From positions 2,148,478-2,212,477 of the forward strand of contig CALSTG010000001.1 of the NCBI GenBank assembly GCA_943789205.1: a stretch of 64,000 nucleotides of DNA, given 5' to 3'. This DNA is from an uncultured Flavobacteriales bacterium (GTDB lineage Bacteria; Bacteroidota; Bacteroidia; Flavobacteriales_D; Crocinitomicaceae). The notes under the pieces were generated by a model. The model did no database searches and had not been told where the DNA came from. It saw only the letters and a program-made list of their open reading frames with translations. A program made the translations under genes and the position numbers. Numbering within the stretch: position 1 is the first letter of the stretch; every line of letters starts with the position of its first letter. Positions 1 to 9,394 of this stretch are shown here, one piece after another.

Positions 1-1
1 C

Positions 2-130
2 ATGATTCCTTTGGAATGTTTAAGATTGGGTCTGAGGGGTGATACCTTCTTTGAATTTTTACCAAAAACATTTGAAGAAAGATTAAAACAGGTCAATGAT
101 GACGAAGAAATAGATGACGCTGACGAATAA
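2..130 (+). CDS. C-terminal end of an upstream gene (partial)
   Basis: An open frame enters from the left edge and stops at 128-130. It gives about 42 residues, including the stretch IPLECLRLGLRGDTFFEFLP and a very acidic tail (DDEEIDDADE). The ATG at position 2 may be internal, because the gene probably starts outside the window. The downstream WD40 gene starts at 114 inside this frame, so the two overlap by 17 bp and are probably co-transcribed. I do not recognise the family. Confidence 0.5.
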   Translation: MIPLECLRLGLRGDTFFEFLPKTFEERLKQVNDDEEIDDADE

Positions 131-1037
131 TACAGGTCAGCAGAATTGTTTCAACCTTGTTCATACTCTAAAAGGACACAACTCATCCGTTTACAGTATC
201 ACATTTTGCGATGGGTATCTTTATTCTGCCGCTGCTGATAAGTTAATTGCCAGGTGGGATATTCAAACAGGTGAGCCAGATAATTTCTCCATTAAACTCG
301 ATGCTGTTCCATATATTATTAAGGCTATACCTGAGTATTCTATTCTGATTATAGGTTTGAATAATGGATGCATTCATATAATAGACTTAAATCAAAAGAC
401 AGAAGTCACATGCTTAAAACATCACGATTCCGCTATTTTTTCAATAGAATTTAATTCAGATAATGGGCATGTTTATTTTGGGGATAAGGATGGGAACTTA
501 TCTACTTGGGATGTCAAAAACTGGGAAAATCTCTTTTTTTTTAATTTAGATTGTGGTAAGATTCGTGATTTAAAATATGTGATTGCTCAAAAGCAATTAT
601 TGGTGGCCAAATACAATGGTGATATTGGTATTTATGAAACGGAGTTTTATAATGAAATAAAATCAATAGCAGCCCATGAAAATGGTGTTTCTGCCTTAGC
701 TTATTCGGCAAATGACAGTGAAATAATTTCAGGTGGGAAGGATGCACATATATGTTGTTTTAATCTCAATGGTGAGAAAATAAAATCTATCCCTGCTCAC
801 AACTATGTGATCTATGGCCTACATAATTTTAATCAAGAAATTAATCTCTCTTGTAGTCGGGATGGAAGTATTAAAGTGTGGGATCGTGTTTTTTCAAAAG
901 TACTTCAGAAAATCGAGCGTAAAAATATGGGGCATAAGCATTCGGTTAATCAGATGATAATTCTTGATAATGATTGTTTTGCTACGTGCAGTGATGATAA
1001 TTCTATCAAAGTTTTCAGTCTGAATGAAACCTTTTAG
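114..1037 (+). CDS. WD40 repeat protein
   Basis: This 307-residue protein is built from WD40-type blade repeats, with several units ending in WD, FS or similar. Examples are LKGHNSSVYSITF...IARWDI near the N-terminus, AHENGVSALAYS...ISGGKDAHI in the middle and SCSRDGSIKVWD near residue 255. The length fits a single seven-bladed propeller. There is no signal peptide, so it is probably a cytoplasmic scaffold for protein-protein contacts. It overlaps the upstream gene by 17 bp. Its stop overlaps the convergent TolC-like gene by 4 bp. No enzymatic motif is visible and the partner is unknown. Confidence 0.85.
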   Translation: MTLTNNTGQQNCFNLVHTLKGHNSSVYSITFCDGYLYSAAADKLIARWDIQTGEPDNFSIKLDAVPYIIKAIPEYSILIIGLNNGCIHIIDLNQKTEVTCLKHHDSAIFSIEFNSDNGHVYFGDKDGNLSTWDVKNWENLFFFNLDCGKIRDLKYVIAQKQLLVAKYNGDIGIYETEFYNEIKSIAAHENGVSALAYSANDSEIISGGKDAHICCFNLNGEKIKSIPAHNYVIYGLHNFNQEINLSCSRDGSIKVWDRVFSKVLQKIERKNMGHKHSVNQMIILDNDCFATCSDDNSIKVFSLNETF

Positions 1038-2371
1038 GGTTTAATATAATCCAGTTTTAGTTTTCCTGTCATCTTATATATTTCGAGATAAGTGTTGATT
1101 TTAGATAGCTCAAAATCATAGAGTTGTAGAGATTGATTCTCATAATTATTTTTAAAATTAACCAGCTCAACAGAATTCAATGAACCCAAATCAAATCTTT
1201 TTTGCGCAATAAACCATGCTTGTTTTGCATAGGTAAGATTGAGCTCTGAAAGCGCAACAAGATCTGCATTGTTTTTATAAATGTTAATCAATGTTGCGAG
1301 ATTACTTTCTAAGGACGTTTTGAGTTGGTTATAGCTCATATTCGCAATAGATTCTTGAATTTTAGAGGCTTGAACAGCGCGTTTGTACTTCCAATTGTTA
1401 AAGAGATTGTATCGTAAATTTAAACCACCGTTATACATCAATACTTCAGTGCTTACTTTGAGACTTTCATCGTTCAAGTCTCTAAACCAGCTTCTTGCTG
1501 GAGTAACACCTGCTTGCAGTCCTAGAGTAGGGTATAGAAAAGATTGTTGAAAAGCAGTATTTGTCCTTTGAAGCTCCACAGCGAGGTATTGATTTTTTAA
1601 ATCTTGATTCGTTTTAGGCAATGATGACAGCGCTTGTTTAAAATCAATAATTGGAAAATCCACCCAAAGACCATCACTAAGAATCGGGGGTGCTAATGGA
1701 TCAAATTTAACATTCATAAGTAAGCATAAATTTCTTAGGCTATTCTCATGAGAGGTGTTTTGAATTTTTTCATTGATACTATCCGTAAAGTATAAGTTTT
1801 TGAATTGTAATTCTTCTAGTGACGATGCTGTCCCAATAGTTCTTTTGACATCGTAAAATTTAAAACGATTGAAGGAGTTTTCTTTAATTTGATTTAGTAT
1901 TTTAAGCTTATCTCCTTGGGCAACAGCTTGATAGTAAGCTTTTAGGACGTCTAATACCGTTGATTCCATGACTGACAATGCATTCCCATTGCTTTGAGCC
2001 TCAAGTTGCTCTAATCGTTGCTTGGAAATCCTAACAGCCATACCGCTAAATAGATTCATGTTCAGAGAAAGATTAGGGGAGAGGTTGGTTGACAGAATCA
2101 CACCTGGCGTAAAGGTAAATGGGTTATTTGTGTTGTCTTGAATACTTGTGTTTAGTCCTACATTTAAATCAACCGTAGGAAATAAGCCAGCCTCACTCCA
2201 TTTATTATTTTTTTTAGAAATCTCTTTTTGAGCTTCACCTATTTGAACGGAATAATTATTTGTAAGAGCAATAACAACAGCCTCCTTTGCTGAAAGTGAA
2301 TCTATATTCTGCGCATGACACAAGGTTAAAGATGCACCTAGAAGTGAGATAAGGGTCAGTCTAAGCATCAT
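1034..2371 (-). CDS. TolC-family outer membrane efflux protein
   Basis: The 445-residue protein starts with a signal peptide (about 20 residues, ending near LCHAQ). Long helical stretches with repeated Q, N and L follow, as in outer membrane efflux proteins (OEP/TolC), where two OEP repeats form a trimeric beta-barrel and periplasmic tunnel. The repeat-like helices at about residues 95-130 and 330-380 fit this. It is the last gene of a three-gene minus-strand operon and overlaps the RND permease gene by 11 bp, so it should be the exit duct of that pump. The pump substrate cannot be read from sequence. Confidence 0.88.
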   Translation of the reverse strand: MMLRLTLISLLGASLTLCHAQNIDSLSAKEAVVIALTNNYSVQIGEAQKEISKKNNKWSEAGLFPTVDLNVGLNTSIQDNTNNPFTFTPGVILSTNLSPNLSLNMNLFSGMAVRISKQRLEQLEAQSNGNALSVMESTVLDVLKAYYQAVAQGDKLKILNQIKENSFNRFKFYDVKRTIGTASSLEELQFKNLYFTDSINEKIQNTSHENSLRNLCLLMNVKFDPLAPPILSDGLWVDFPIIDFKQALSSLPKTNQDLKNQYLAVELQRTNTAFQQSFLYPTLGLQAGVTPARSWFRDLNDESLKVSTEVLMYNGGLNLRYNLFNNWKYKRAVQASKIQESIANMSYNQLKTSLESNLATLINIYKNNADLVALSELNLTYAKQAWFIAQKRFDLGSLNSVELVNFKNNYENQSLQLYDFELSKINTYLEIYKMTGKLKLDYIKP

Positions 2372-5300
2372 CGTTAAGTTTATTTTTTAGTTTGAATACA
2401 GGTTCTGCCTGTAATGCTGAAATTTTTTCTCCAGAAATAAGAAATTTACCAATTCTTGCGCGGTCATTCCAAAGAAGAATTGCCGAAGGATAAAAGAATA
2501 AAATAAATACAGTGCCAAATAAAACACCAAACGCAATCGAAGTCGCCATGGGTATGAGGAATTGCGCCTGCATGCTCGTTTCGGATATCATTGGTAGCAA
2601 TCCAGCTACTGTGGTCAAAGAGGTCAGGAGGATAGGTCTAAATCTCGATGCTGCCGCCGCAATAGCTGCAGACCTTGTAGAAGCACCTTCAAGTAATAGA
2701 CCATTATAGCGGTCAAGAAATACAATCGCATCATTTACGAGCACACCAATTAACGCAATCATTCCGAAAACCGACAAAATTGAAACTGGAATACCTACAA
2801 GACCATGTCCAATAATAGAACCTGCAATTCCCGATGGGATTACCAACATTATTAAAAATGCTTGTGATAAACTATTGAAGTGAAGCATTAAAATCACAAA
2901 CATTAAAAACACAAGAACGAGTGTCACATATTGCATTGAGTTGCTTGTCTTTTGACTTCTTTCAAACTGTCCAAGTTTTAATGCTTGAACATTTGGGTAT
3001 AAGGATGTGATTTTTGGAATAACACCATCAAATATTTCTGTGTTTATTGTTGCCACCTCCTCAGGATCAATTGTTTCAGCATCTATCTTAACGATTCTTT
3101 GTCCATTTCTTCTTTTCAGGCTTTCTGGTGCGCGTCCCATCGTATAGTCACATATTTCTCTTAAGGGGATTTTCATGCCTTGGGCATTTTTAATTTTCAT
3201 TTCAAATAAGTCAAAAGTGCTGTTTCGATCTTCAAGAGGGTATCTTACCCAAATTTTAACTTCATCAGTCCCCATGATTACTCTTTGTGCTTCTTGCCCA
3301 AAAAAGCCTTGTCTTATTTGGGTTAAAACCTCGTTTTTCGAGATGCCAAAAAGTTCGGCTTGTGCTTTCATTTTTAATTGAATCTCATTTCTACCGGGTG
3401 GCAAATTGTCTTTAATGTTGATGACACCTTTCATTTGATTCAATTCTTTCTTGATACCATCTCTAGCACTCATTAATGCCCGATCATCATTGGATGTTAG
3501 TCCAATTTCAATTTCTTTACCAAAACGATTGAAACCTCCAACGTATAGATTCTCAGCAATCTTACCTTGGTCCAATGCATTGATCCTTTTGTTGATTCTA
3601 TTCATCAAGGTATCAAGTGGAGTTTTCGAATCTTCGGCATTTACAAAAACACTAATCCCACCTGTGTGATTTCCAAATTGACCTATGTTTTGTGTAAAAC
3701 CAATAGTGCTCGTATAATAAGTCATGATTTCATCACCAGTCTCCTGCTTCACACGATTGTTCTCTTCTAGTAAAATCAAGGTAGCTTCTTCTATAAATTT
3801 CTCTGTTTGTTTCTCATTGGTACCTGGAGTGTATGCAACCTCAATCGTAAAGAAATCCGGTTGTATATTTGGGAAGAAGGTCGAAGAAAGTGTCCCGTTA
3901 ATAAGCATAGATACCACAAATACAGTAAAGAATAAAGGGACGAAAAATGTCAAGCGATACCAGCTTCTTTTCTTTCCAACAAGAAGACTAACCGATTCTG
4001 TGAATATGGAGTCTCGAATCCATCTGATGAAGCTATCAGCAGCTGATCTTATGCTTTTCTCAATAGGAGATTTAGAAAATCCAGCGTAAGCCAGATAAAG
4101 ACCAAATAAAAATAAACTTAATGGAAATAGTAGGGTGTCCCAGGTGCCATTTGAGGGATATAAATAATAACCTGTAACAAATGATATAATACCGAGTATC
4201 AATATCAGCAATCCAAGGCCAACCGAGTAAGAGCTTACTTTTTGTTCTTGAAGTACGCTTTTTTTCGACAGGTGAGAGGGTAGGGTAATGATTCCTTCAA
4301 GAATAGAAAAAATCAAACAAGCAATCGTTACAAATGCCATTTCCCGCATCATTTCAAGACCTTCTACAAAAAACAATACAGAAAAGGCAACAATTGTTGT
4401 AATAACAGAGGAACAAACAGAAGGAAGCACCTCCATAGTCCCATCAATCGCTGCTTGCTTGGGAGATTTTCCTTTTTCAAAATGTGCATAAATATTTTCT
4501 GCGATTACAATGCCATCATCAACTAAAATCCCAACTACCAAAATCATTCCGAACAAAGAAATCATATTTATTGTGATTCCATAAAATGTACCCAAAATGA
4601 ACATTCCTAGAAAAGAAAAAGGAATACCAAAAGCAACCCAGCTAGAAAGTTTGATATTTAAGAATAGACCCAGGAATACGAGCACGAGAATAAGTCCTGT
4701 AACTCCATTTTTCGTAAGTAGTTCGATACGCCCCTCTAAGAGTTCGTTGAATTCGAAATAAATATCAAATTGAAATTCAGGATTGTTTTTATTGAAACTC
4801 TTTTGATAATCGTGTAATGTGCTTGATATTTTTTGAATGTCTTGGTTGGCAGTCTTTTCAATTTGAAATGATACTGCAGGTAGTCCGTTAAATGAGGACT
4901 TCTGTGAGTTTTCAGAATAACCTAAAATAACATCCGCGACATCACCAATACGGACTTTTTCACCAGTTTTAGAAGTTCTTAGCAATATATTTGAAATCTC
5001 TTCTGCTGTTAATACTCGATTGTTAGACCGGATATTCATTTCTTGAGAATTGCCTCGGATTTGTCCAGTTGTTATGTTTAAATTCTGAGCTGCTACTGCC
5101 GCTGATATTTCTTGAAAAGAGGTGTTGTATCGCACCAAATCATTTTCTCGAATATTGATGGACAGTTCCTTTGTAGGAAAGCCCATTTTAACAATTTCAG
5201 TAATATTTTTAGTATTCAAAAGATCCTGTTCGACTTTAGTGGCAAGATCAACAAGCTCAATGTTTGAAATTTGTTTATTTCTTGCAGAAATACCAATGAA

Positions 5301-5723
5301 CGCAACAACGCTGCCCATTCCTCCAGAGGTAATCTTTTTTAGAATAGGTTTTTCAGCTCCAGCAGGAAAAGAATTAATAGAGTTGATTGCATTCTCAACA
5401 TCACTTAACAATTGGTCCATATTGGCATCCTGGTATGCTTTGATTTTTACAGATGCGGAGTTTTCAGAGGAAGTAGAATTGATTTCTTCAATTGCTGAAA
5501 GTCCCTTAATGGCTTGTTCAATTTTAATCGTTACACCTTCCTCCATCTCAGTAGGTGATGCACCAGGGTAGAAGACAGTTGCAATAATGGTTTGAGGTTC
5601 TAATTCTGGGAAGAATGATTTTTTGGTTTGAAACAAAGAAAATATCCCAAATATGATAATAACGGCAATAAATGCATTTCCCCAAACAGGTCTATTTACA
5701 AAAAAGGTGATTAGCTTTCTCAT
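2361..5723 (-). CDS. RND-family efflux permease (AcrB/HAE1-like)
   Basis: A 1,120-residue inner membrane proton antiporter. The N-terminal TM1, the porter domain start (FFPELEPQTI, YPGASPTEMEEGV), the TM4 proton-relay acidic pair (D402-D403 in GILVDDGIV) and the second-half repeat (GVLVNDAIVFLDRYN) are all visible. It is longer than the usual 1,020-1,050 residues. The excess lies at about residues 490-552, between TM6 and the TM7 region, and contains two extra hydrophobic segments. It sits between the adaptor gene (1-bp overlap) and the TolC-like gene (11-bp overlap). The drug, metal or lipid substrate is unknown. Confidence 0.93.
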   Translation of the reverse strand: MRKLITFFVNRPVWGNAFIAVIIIFGIFSLFQTKKSFFPELEPQTIIATVFYPGASPTEMEEGVTIKIEQAIKGLSAIEEINSTSSENSASVKIKAYQDANMDQLLSDVENAINSINSFPAGAEKPILKKITSGGMGSVVAFIGISARNKQISNIELVDLATKVEQDLLNTKNITEIVKMGFPTKELSINIRENDLVRYNTSFQEISAAVAAQNLNITTGQIRGNSQEMNIRSNNRVLTAEEISNILLRTSKTGEKVRIGDVADVILGYSENSQKSSFNGLPAVSFQIEKTANQDIQKISSTLHDYQKSFNKNNPEFQFDIYFEFNELLEGRIELLTKNGVTGLILVLVFLGLFLNIKLSSWVAFGIPFSFLGMFILGTFYGITINMISLFGMILVVGILVDDGIVIAENIYAHFEKGKSPKQAAIDGTMEVLPSVCSSVITTIVAFSVLFFVEGLEMMREMAFVTIACLIFSILEGIITLPSHLSKKSVLQEQKVSSYSVGLGLLILILGIISFVTGYYLYPSNGTWDTLLFPLSLFLFGLYLAYAGFSKSPIEKSIRSAADSFIRWIRDSIFTESVSLLVGKKRSWYRLTFFVPLFFTVFVVSMLINGTLSSTFFPNIQPDFFTIEVAYTPGTNEKQTEKFIEEATLILLEENNRVKQETGDEIMTYYTSTIGFTQNIGQFGNHTGGISVFVNAEDSKTPLDTLMNRINKRINALDQGKIAENLYVGGFNRFGKEIEIGLTSNDDRALMSARDGIKKELNQMKGVINIKDNLPPGRNEIQLKMKAQAELFGISKNEVLTQIRQGFFGQEAQRVIMGTDEVKIWVRYPLEDRNSTFDLFEMKIKNAQGMKIPLREICDYTMGRAPESLKRRNGQRIVKIDAETIDPEEVATINTEIFDGVIPKITSLYPNVQALKLGQFERSQKTSNSMQYVTLVLVFLMFVILMLHFNSLSQAFLIMLVIPSGIAGSIIGHGLVGIPVSILSVFGMIALIGVLVNDAIVFLDRYNGLLLEGASTRSAAIAAAASRFRPILLTSLTTVAGLLPMISETSMQAQFLIPMATSIAFGVLFGTVFILFFYPSAILLWNDRARIGKFLISGEKISALQAEPVFKLKNKLNDDA

Positions 5724-6844
5724 TATTGTTGGGTAATTCCTATGTATTTTTTGATTTCTTTTGAAGGCACAATATATTCAATAACTAAAGTGTCATTATC
5801 TTTTAAACCTTCTACAAATAAGGAATCTTGCTTTTGGCTAATAACTTTGATTTCTTGTAGCTCTAGTTGATGGTTTTTCAAGATGTAAACATTGTTTTCT
5901 TTTGCAGCATTTGCTGGAATAACAGCAACAGATTCAGAAATCAAATTGTCAATCGTTGCCGTAACATATTGTCCCGAAAGTAATGTTCTATTTGGGTAGG
6001 GAGTAATAGAATAATATGCATCAATAGACTGGGTGTTGGTATTTATTTTTCCTTGTGACCGCAAAAGTTTACCTTCTGCGACAGTTTCTCCTTTAGCATT
6101 TTCAAAAAACACCTTTCCGGATTTTTTAAATTTCTCAAAGACATCAATAGGAATTGGAAGTTTAACTTCCATATTTTCACGATTAAATATTCTTGCAATT
6201 CTGCTGCCTGGATTGATTATTGAACCCGGTTCTATGTATACTTCGCTCACCAAACCTGTAAAAGGAGCTAGATAAATATATTTTGAGATTTTTTCTTCTA
6301 AACCTTTTATGCTCCAATATTCTCCGTAGATTCCTTTTGAATTTATAAAAAGGGATTCTTTTTTATTAGAAAAAGAAGGCAAGCTCGGAAGAAATCCACT
6401 AGGCTTTATCCCCTCTAAAAACAAATTCCATTTCTCATATTCTGACGGGAAATCAATAGAAATATCTGGCAAGATGGCGATGATGAGATTGGTTAATTGT
6501 GCTTTTCTTGCATTTAGGGAATAAAACATCTCTTCAGAACTTACTTTATATAAGAGGTCATTTTTTTTAAAACGGGTTCCCGGTTTTAGTATCATATCAC
6601 CTTTTTGGAGCCTCCCTTGAACTTCAAATGCGACATCTAGCTCTGTAAAAGGTAGGATTTGACCATAAGAACTGAGCGTTAGCGAACGTTTTTGATTTAA
6701 TATGTTTTTAACTGAAATATATTTTTGTGTTTCAATACCCTTTTTTTCCTTTGTCTCATCTTTTTTATTCGATAGCACAATAGTATACAAGGTGCCAGAG
6801 ATTACAAGCAGAGCAGTAAATAATATAATTTGACTTTTTTTCAT
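5723..6844 (-). CDS. RND efflux periplasmic adaptor (HlyD/MFP family)
   Basis: The 373-residue protein has an N-terminal membrane anchor (residues 6-25). A barrel-sandwich half follows near VAFEVQGRLQKGDMILKPGT and the second half is near YLAPFTGLVSEVYIEPGSI. A beta-barrel and membrane-proximal domain complete it. That order is the membrane fusion protein architecture linking RND permease to TolC. It is the first gene of the efflux operon, and a good Bacteroidota promoter lies upstream (6877-6907). The hairpin between the lipoyl halves is short and has a loop rich in S, F and K. Confidence 0.88.
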   Translation of the reverse strand: MKKSQIILFTALLVISGTLYTIVLSNKKDETKEKKGIETQKYISVKNILNQKRSLTLSSYGQILPFTELDVAFEVQGRLQKGDMILKPGTRFKKNDLLYKVSSEEMFYSLNARKAQLTNLIIAILPDISIDFPSEYEKWNLFLEGIKPSGFLPSLPSFSNKKESLFINSKGIYGEYWSIKGLEEKISKYIYLAPFTGLVSEVYIEPGSIINPGSRIARIFNRENMEVKLPIPIDVFEKFKKSGKVFFENAKGETVAEGKLLRSQGKINTNTQSIDAYYSITPYPNRTLLSGQYVTATIDNLISESVAVIPANAAKENNVYILKNHQLELQEIKVISQKQDSLFVEGLKDNDTLVIEYIVPSKEIKKYIGITQQ

Positions 6845-6876
6845 TGAAGATGGCTAAGGTTTAGCATTTAGCGTGT

Positions 6877-6907
6877 CAAATGTAGTCAATGAATAAATTA
6901 CTTGCAA
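6877..6907 (-). promoter_or_regulatory. Promoter of the RND efflux operon
   Basis: Read on the minus strand, a perfect TAnnTTTG -7 box (TACATTTG, 6884-6877) is preceded by TTG (6907-6905) with a 20-nt spacer. This matches the sigma-ABfr promoter pattern of Bacteroidota. The adaptor start codon lies 32 nt downstream. It is the best promoter match in the window. Confidence 0.6.
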
Positions 6908-6956
6908 TATTAAACTTAGCTTGTTTTAGGAATGTATTTTGTATTCAAAAATATTT

Positions 6957-6973
6957 ACTTACCCTAAGTAAGT
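6957..6973. promoter_or_regulatory. Inverted repeat in the efflux/FG-GAP intergenic region
   Basis: ACTTAC-cctaa-GTAAGT is a perfect 6-bp dyad about 50 bp upstream of the efflux promoter -33 element. It lies in the 316-bp gap (6845-7160) between divergent genes. It could be an operator. No local TetR, MarR or AraC gene was found to bind it. Apart from this dyad and the two promoters, the gap is AT-rich and featureless. Confidence 0.3.
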
Positions 6974-7122
6974 TTAAAGCAACTACAATATCAAACTAGA
7001 GTCATAAATATAATAAAGCGAATTAAAGTCGAAACATTTGATTTTAAGCGTCATTTTATTTTTTAGTTGATATAAATTGCAGTCGCAACTCTGTGTCAAT
7101 GTTTGATTTATTAATATGATAA

Positions 7123-7143
7123 AAAGATATTAACTTATCTTTG
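7123..7143 (+). promoter_or_regulatory. -7 box embedded in a dyad ahead of the FG-GAP gene
   Basis: TATCTTTG at 7136-7143 is a perfect TAnnTTTG box 17 nt upstream of the start codon. It also forms the right arm of an inverted repeat (AAAGATA at 7123-7129, TATCTTT at 7136-7142, 6-nt loop). No TTG is found at the expected -33 distance. The dyad over the -7 box could be an operator; that is inference. Confidence 0.4.
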
Positions 7144-7160
7144 GTTGAATTCGAATATTT

Positions 7161-9392
7161 ATGAAAGTATTACAGGTCTTATTTATCCTCTTGCCGTCCT
7201 TCATTTGGTCACAGTTTCAATTTGTTACGTCGGATTCTTTAGCGGTAATTTCAAATAATATTGAATTGTCTATGCCATGGGCAGGGGGGCTAAACTACCC
7301 ACAGTTTTCTTCGATAGACTATGATTTTGATGGGGATTTAGATTTACTCGTTTTTGATCGCAGCAACAATCAAATTAAGGTTTTTGAACAACAGTTTAAT
7401 AGTGCTGGCTCCTTTTATAAATTTGACCCTAATGGTTCCTCATTATTCCCTCCAGATTTGCGTTATAGATTATTTGCTATTGATTATGACGGCGATGGCA
7501 GAAAAGATTTATTTGCATACGGAATAGGTGGTATTAAGGTCTACAGGAATACTGGTGATAATACTAATGGTCTTTCTTGGGAAGTTGCTAAGGATTTACT
7601 CTTCTCCGATAATTGGGGTGAATTACTGGCTTTATATGTAAGTTCAAGTGACATTCCTGCAATCATTGATGTCGATTTTGATGGTGATATTGATGTGCTT
7701 ACCTTTCATATTGGTGGAGAATACCTTAGGTATCATAAAAATATGAGTAGAGAACTTTACGGACATTCTGATTCTTTGGTTTTTGAATTAAAAAATGAAT
7801 GTTGGGGAACGTTTAGAGAGGATGTAAGTACCAATTCAGTTTTTTTAAATGATCAAACAACACCATGCACAACAGGCAATGTTGGCAATCCTGAATTTCC
7901 TCAGTATGCGTCGAAAAAAATAGACGAGACCAAAGCCCATTCTGGATCTACCATCCTCGCATTAGATATAGATGGATCTGGTGTAATGGACCTTGTTTTA
8001 GGAGATGTTGCTTTTCCAAATTTAAACTTAATGATTAATGGAGGTAGCGATGTAAACCAAAATTCCGCTATGATTTCAACAGATCCGCTTTTCCCGTCGA
8101 ATAGTTTGCCCGCAGATATGCAACTCTTTCCGGCTTCTTATCATTTGGATGTCGATTTCGATGGTATTAAGGATTTGATTGTTGCTCCAAATGCAAAGAA
8201 TATATCTGAAAATGAAAAAAGTGTGCATTTTTATAAAAATACTGGAACGAACGATGTATCCAATTTTGTTTTTCAGCAAAAGGATTTTCTTCAAGTAGAT
8301 ATGATTGAACATGGTACAGGTTCCATACCTGTTTTAAGTGATGTCGATGGGGATGGACTTATTGATTTAATGGTAGCAAATATCTTTTCATATAAAGACG
8401 TTCTGGATAAAGAGTCTAAAATCGCCTATTATAAAAATACTGGTTCTGCTGCAAATCCTCAATTCACATTAATTGATACTGACTTTCAAAACTTAAGTGA
8501 TTTAGAGCTCGGGTTAAGAATGTATCCCGCTTTTGGAGATCTTAATGGTGATGGGAGAATTGATATGATTCTTGGTCTTGAGGATGGTACACTTTCTTAT
8601 TTTATTAATAATTCCTCCGGCATTTCACCTTCTTATGCAACTCCTATTCCAAATTTGAAAGATGTGAATAATACGCTTATTCAAAATGGTTTATACGCTG
8701 CGCCTCAGCTTTTTGATCTTAACAAAGATGGATTATTAGATTTAATCATAGGTGTTAAGACCGGAGAGCTTATATATTATCAAAATATAGGATCTGCAGC
8801 AGAACCCTCTTTTGAGTTGATAACAACGCTTCTGGGCGGGGTTGATGTTGCTTCTACAACGCCCAATGGCTATCCAGCACCTTGTTTTTTTAATCAGAAT
8901 GATACAACATATGCTATGATTGGAAATGTAGATGGCACATTATTGTTTGTTAGCGGCATAGATGGTCATATTAATGATGGAGATTTATTTGAAATGATTC
9001 AGGAGAATTATCTTGAAGTCAATGTTGGTGGATATACAGCACCTACTATTGCTGATTTAAATGGAGATGGTTTATTGCAATTAATTATCGGTCAGGATTT
9101 GGGCGGTTTGTATTACATGAAGGATGATCCAAATAGTAGTGTTGGCATTGACGAGCCTTTTCAAAAAGAAGTTTCTGTATGGCCAAACCCTTCTAAAGAA
9201 GAATTAAGTATTGAATTCACGGATTATTATGGCGAAGTTTCAGCTGATGTACTTAATTTAATGGGGGATATTGTAAAGAAATTAGAAATTAAGACGAAAC
9301 TTAGTGTCTTTAATGTCTCTGAACTCAAGCCTGGAGTTTATTACTTGAAATTTTCTAATCGTTCTTCCACAGTAAAATTCATAAAGCTTTAA
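7161..9392 (+). CDS. Secreted FG-GAP/VCBS repeat protein with T9SS sorting domain
   Basis: The 743-residue protein has a signal peptide (residues 1 to about 17, cut near FIWSQ). Many calcium-binding repeats of the type DxDxDGxxD follow (DYDFDGDLDLLVF, DYDGDGRKDLF, DVDFDGDIDVL, DVDGDGLIDLM, DLNGDGRIDMI), typical of FG-GAP/VCBS propellers. The last 75 or so residues carry the type A sorting domain: WPNPSKEELSIEF, then a GVYYLKF-type strand and a basic-hydrophobic C-terminus. It should be exported by the type IX system and anchored or released at the cell surface. It converges on the FAH gene with a 2-bp gap. Confidence 0.88.
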   Translation: MKVLQVLFILLPSFIWSQFQFVTSDSLAVISNNIELSMPWAGGLNYPQFSSIDYDFDGDLDLLVFDRSNNQIKVFEQQFNSAGSFYKFDPNGSSLFPPDLRYRLFAIDYDGDGRKDLFAYGIGGIKVYRNTGDNTNGLSWEVAKDLLFSDNWGELLALYVSSSDIPAIIDVDFDGDIDVLTFHIGGEYLRYHKNMSRELYGHSDSLVFELKNECWGTFREDVSTNSVFLNDQTTPCTTGNVGNPEFPQYASKKIDETKAHSGSTILALDIDGSGVMDLVLGDVAFPNLNLMINGGSDVNQNSAMISTDPLFPSNSLPADMQLFPASYHLDVDFDGIKDLIVAPNAKNISENEKSVHFYKNTGTNDVSNFVFQQKDFLQVDMIEHGTGSIPVLSDVDGDGLIDLMVANIFSYKDVLDKESKIAYYKNTGSAANPQFTLIDTDFQNLSDLELGLRMYPAFGDLNGDGRIDMILGLEDGTLSYFINNSSGISPSYATPIPNLKDVNNTLIQNGLYAAPQLFDLNKDGLLDLIIGVKTGELIYYQNIGSAAEPSFELITTLLGGVDVASTTPNGYPAPCFFNQNDTTYAMIGNVDGTLLFVSGIDGHINDGDLFEMIQENYLEVNVGGYTAPTIADLNGDGLLQLIIGQDLGGLYYMKDDPNSSVGIDEPFQKEVSVWPNPSKEELSIEFTDYYGEVSADVLNLMGDIVKKLEIKTKLSVFNVSELKPGVYYLKFSNRSSTVKFIKL

Positions 9393-9394
9393 AT

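Noticed and set aside
5122..5571. 149-residue plus-strand frame
   Set aside because: Antisense to the RND permease, which has all family motifs in its own frame.
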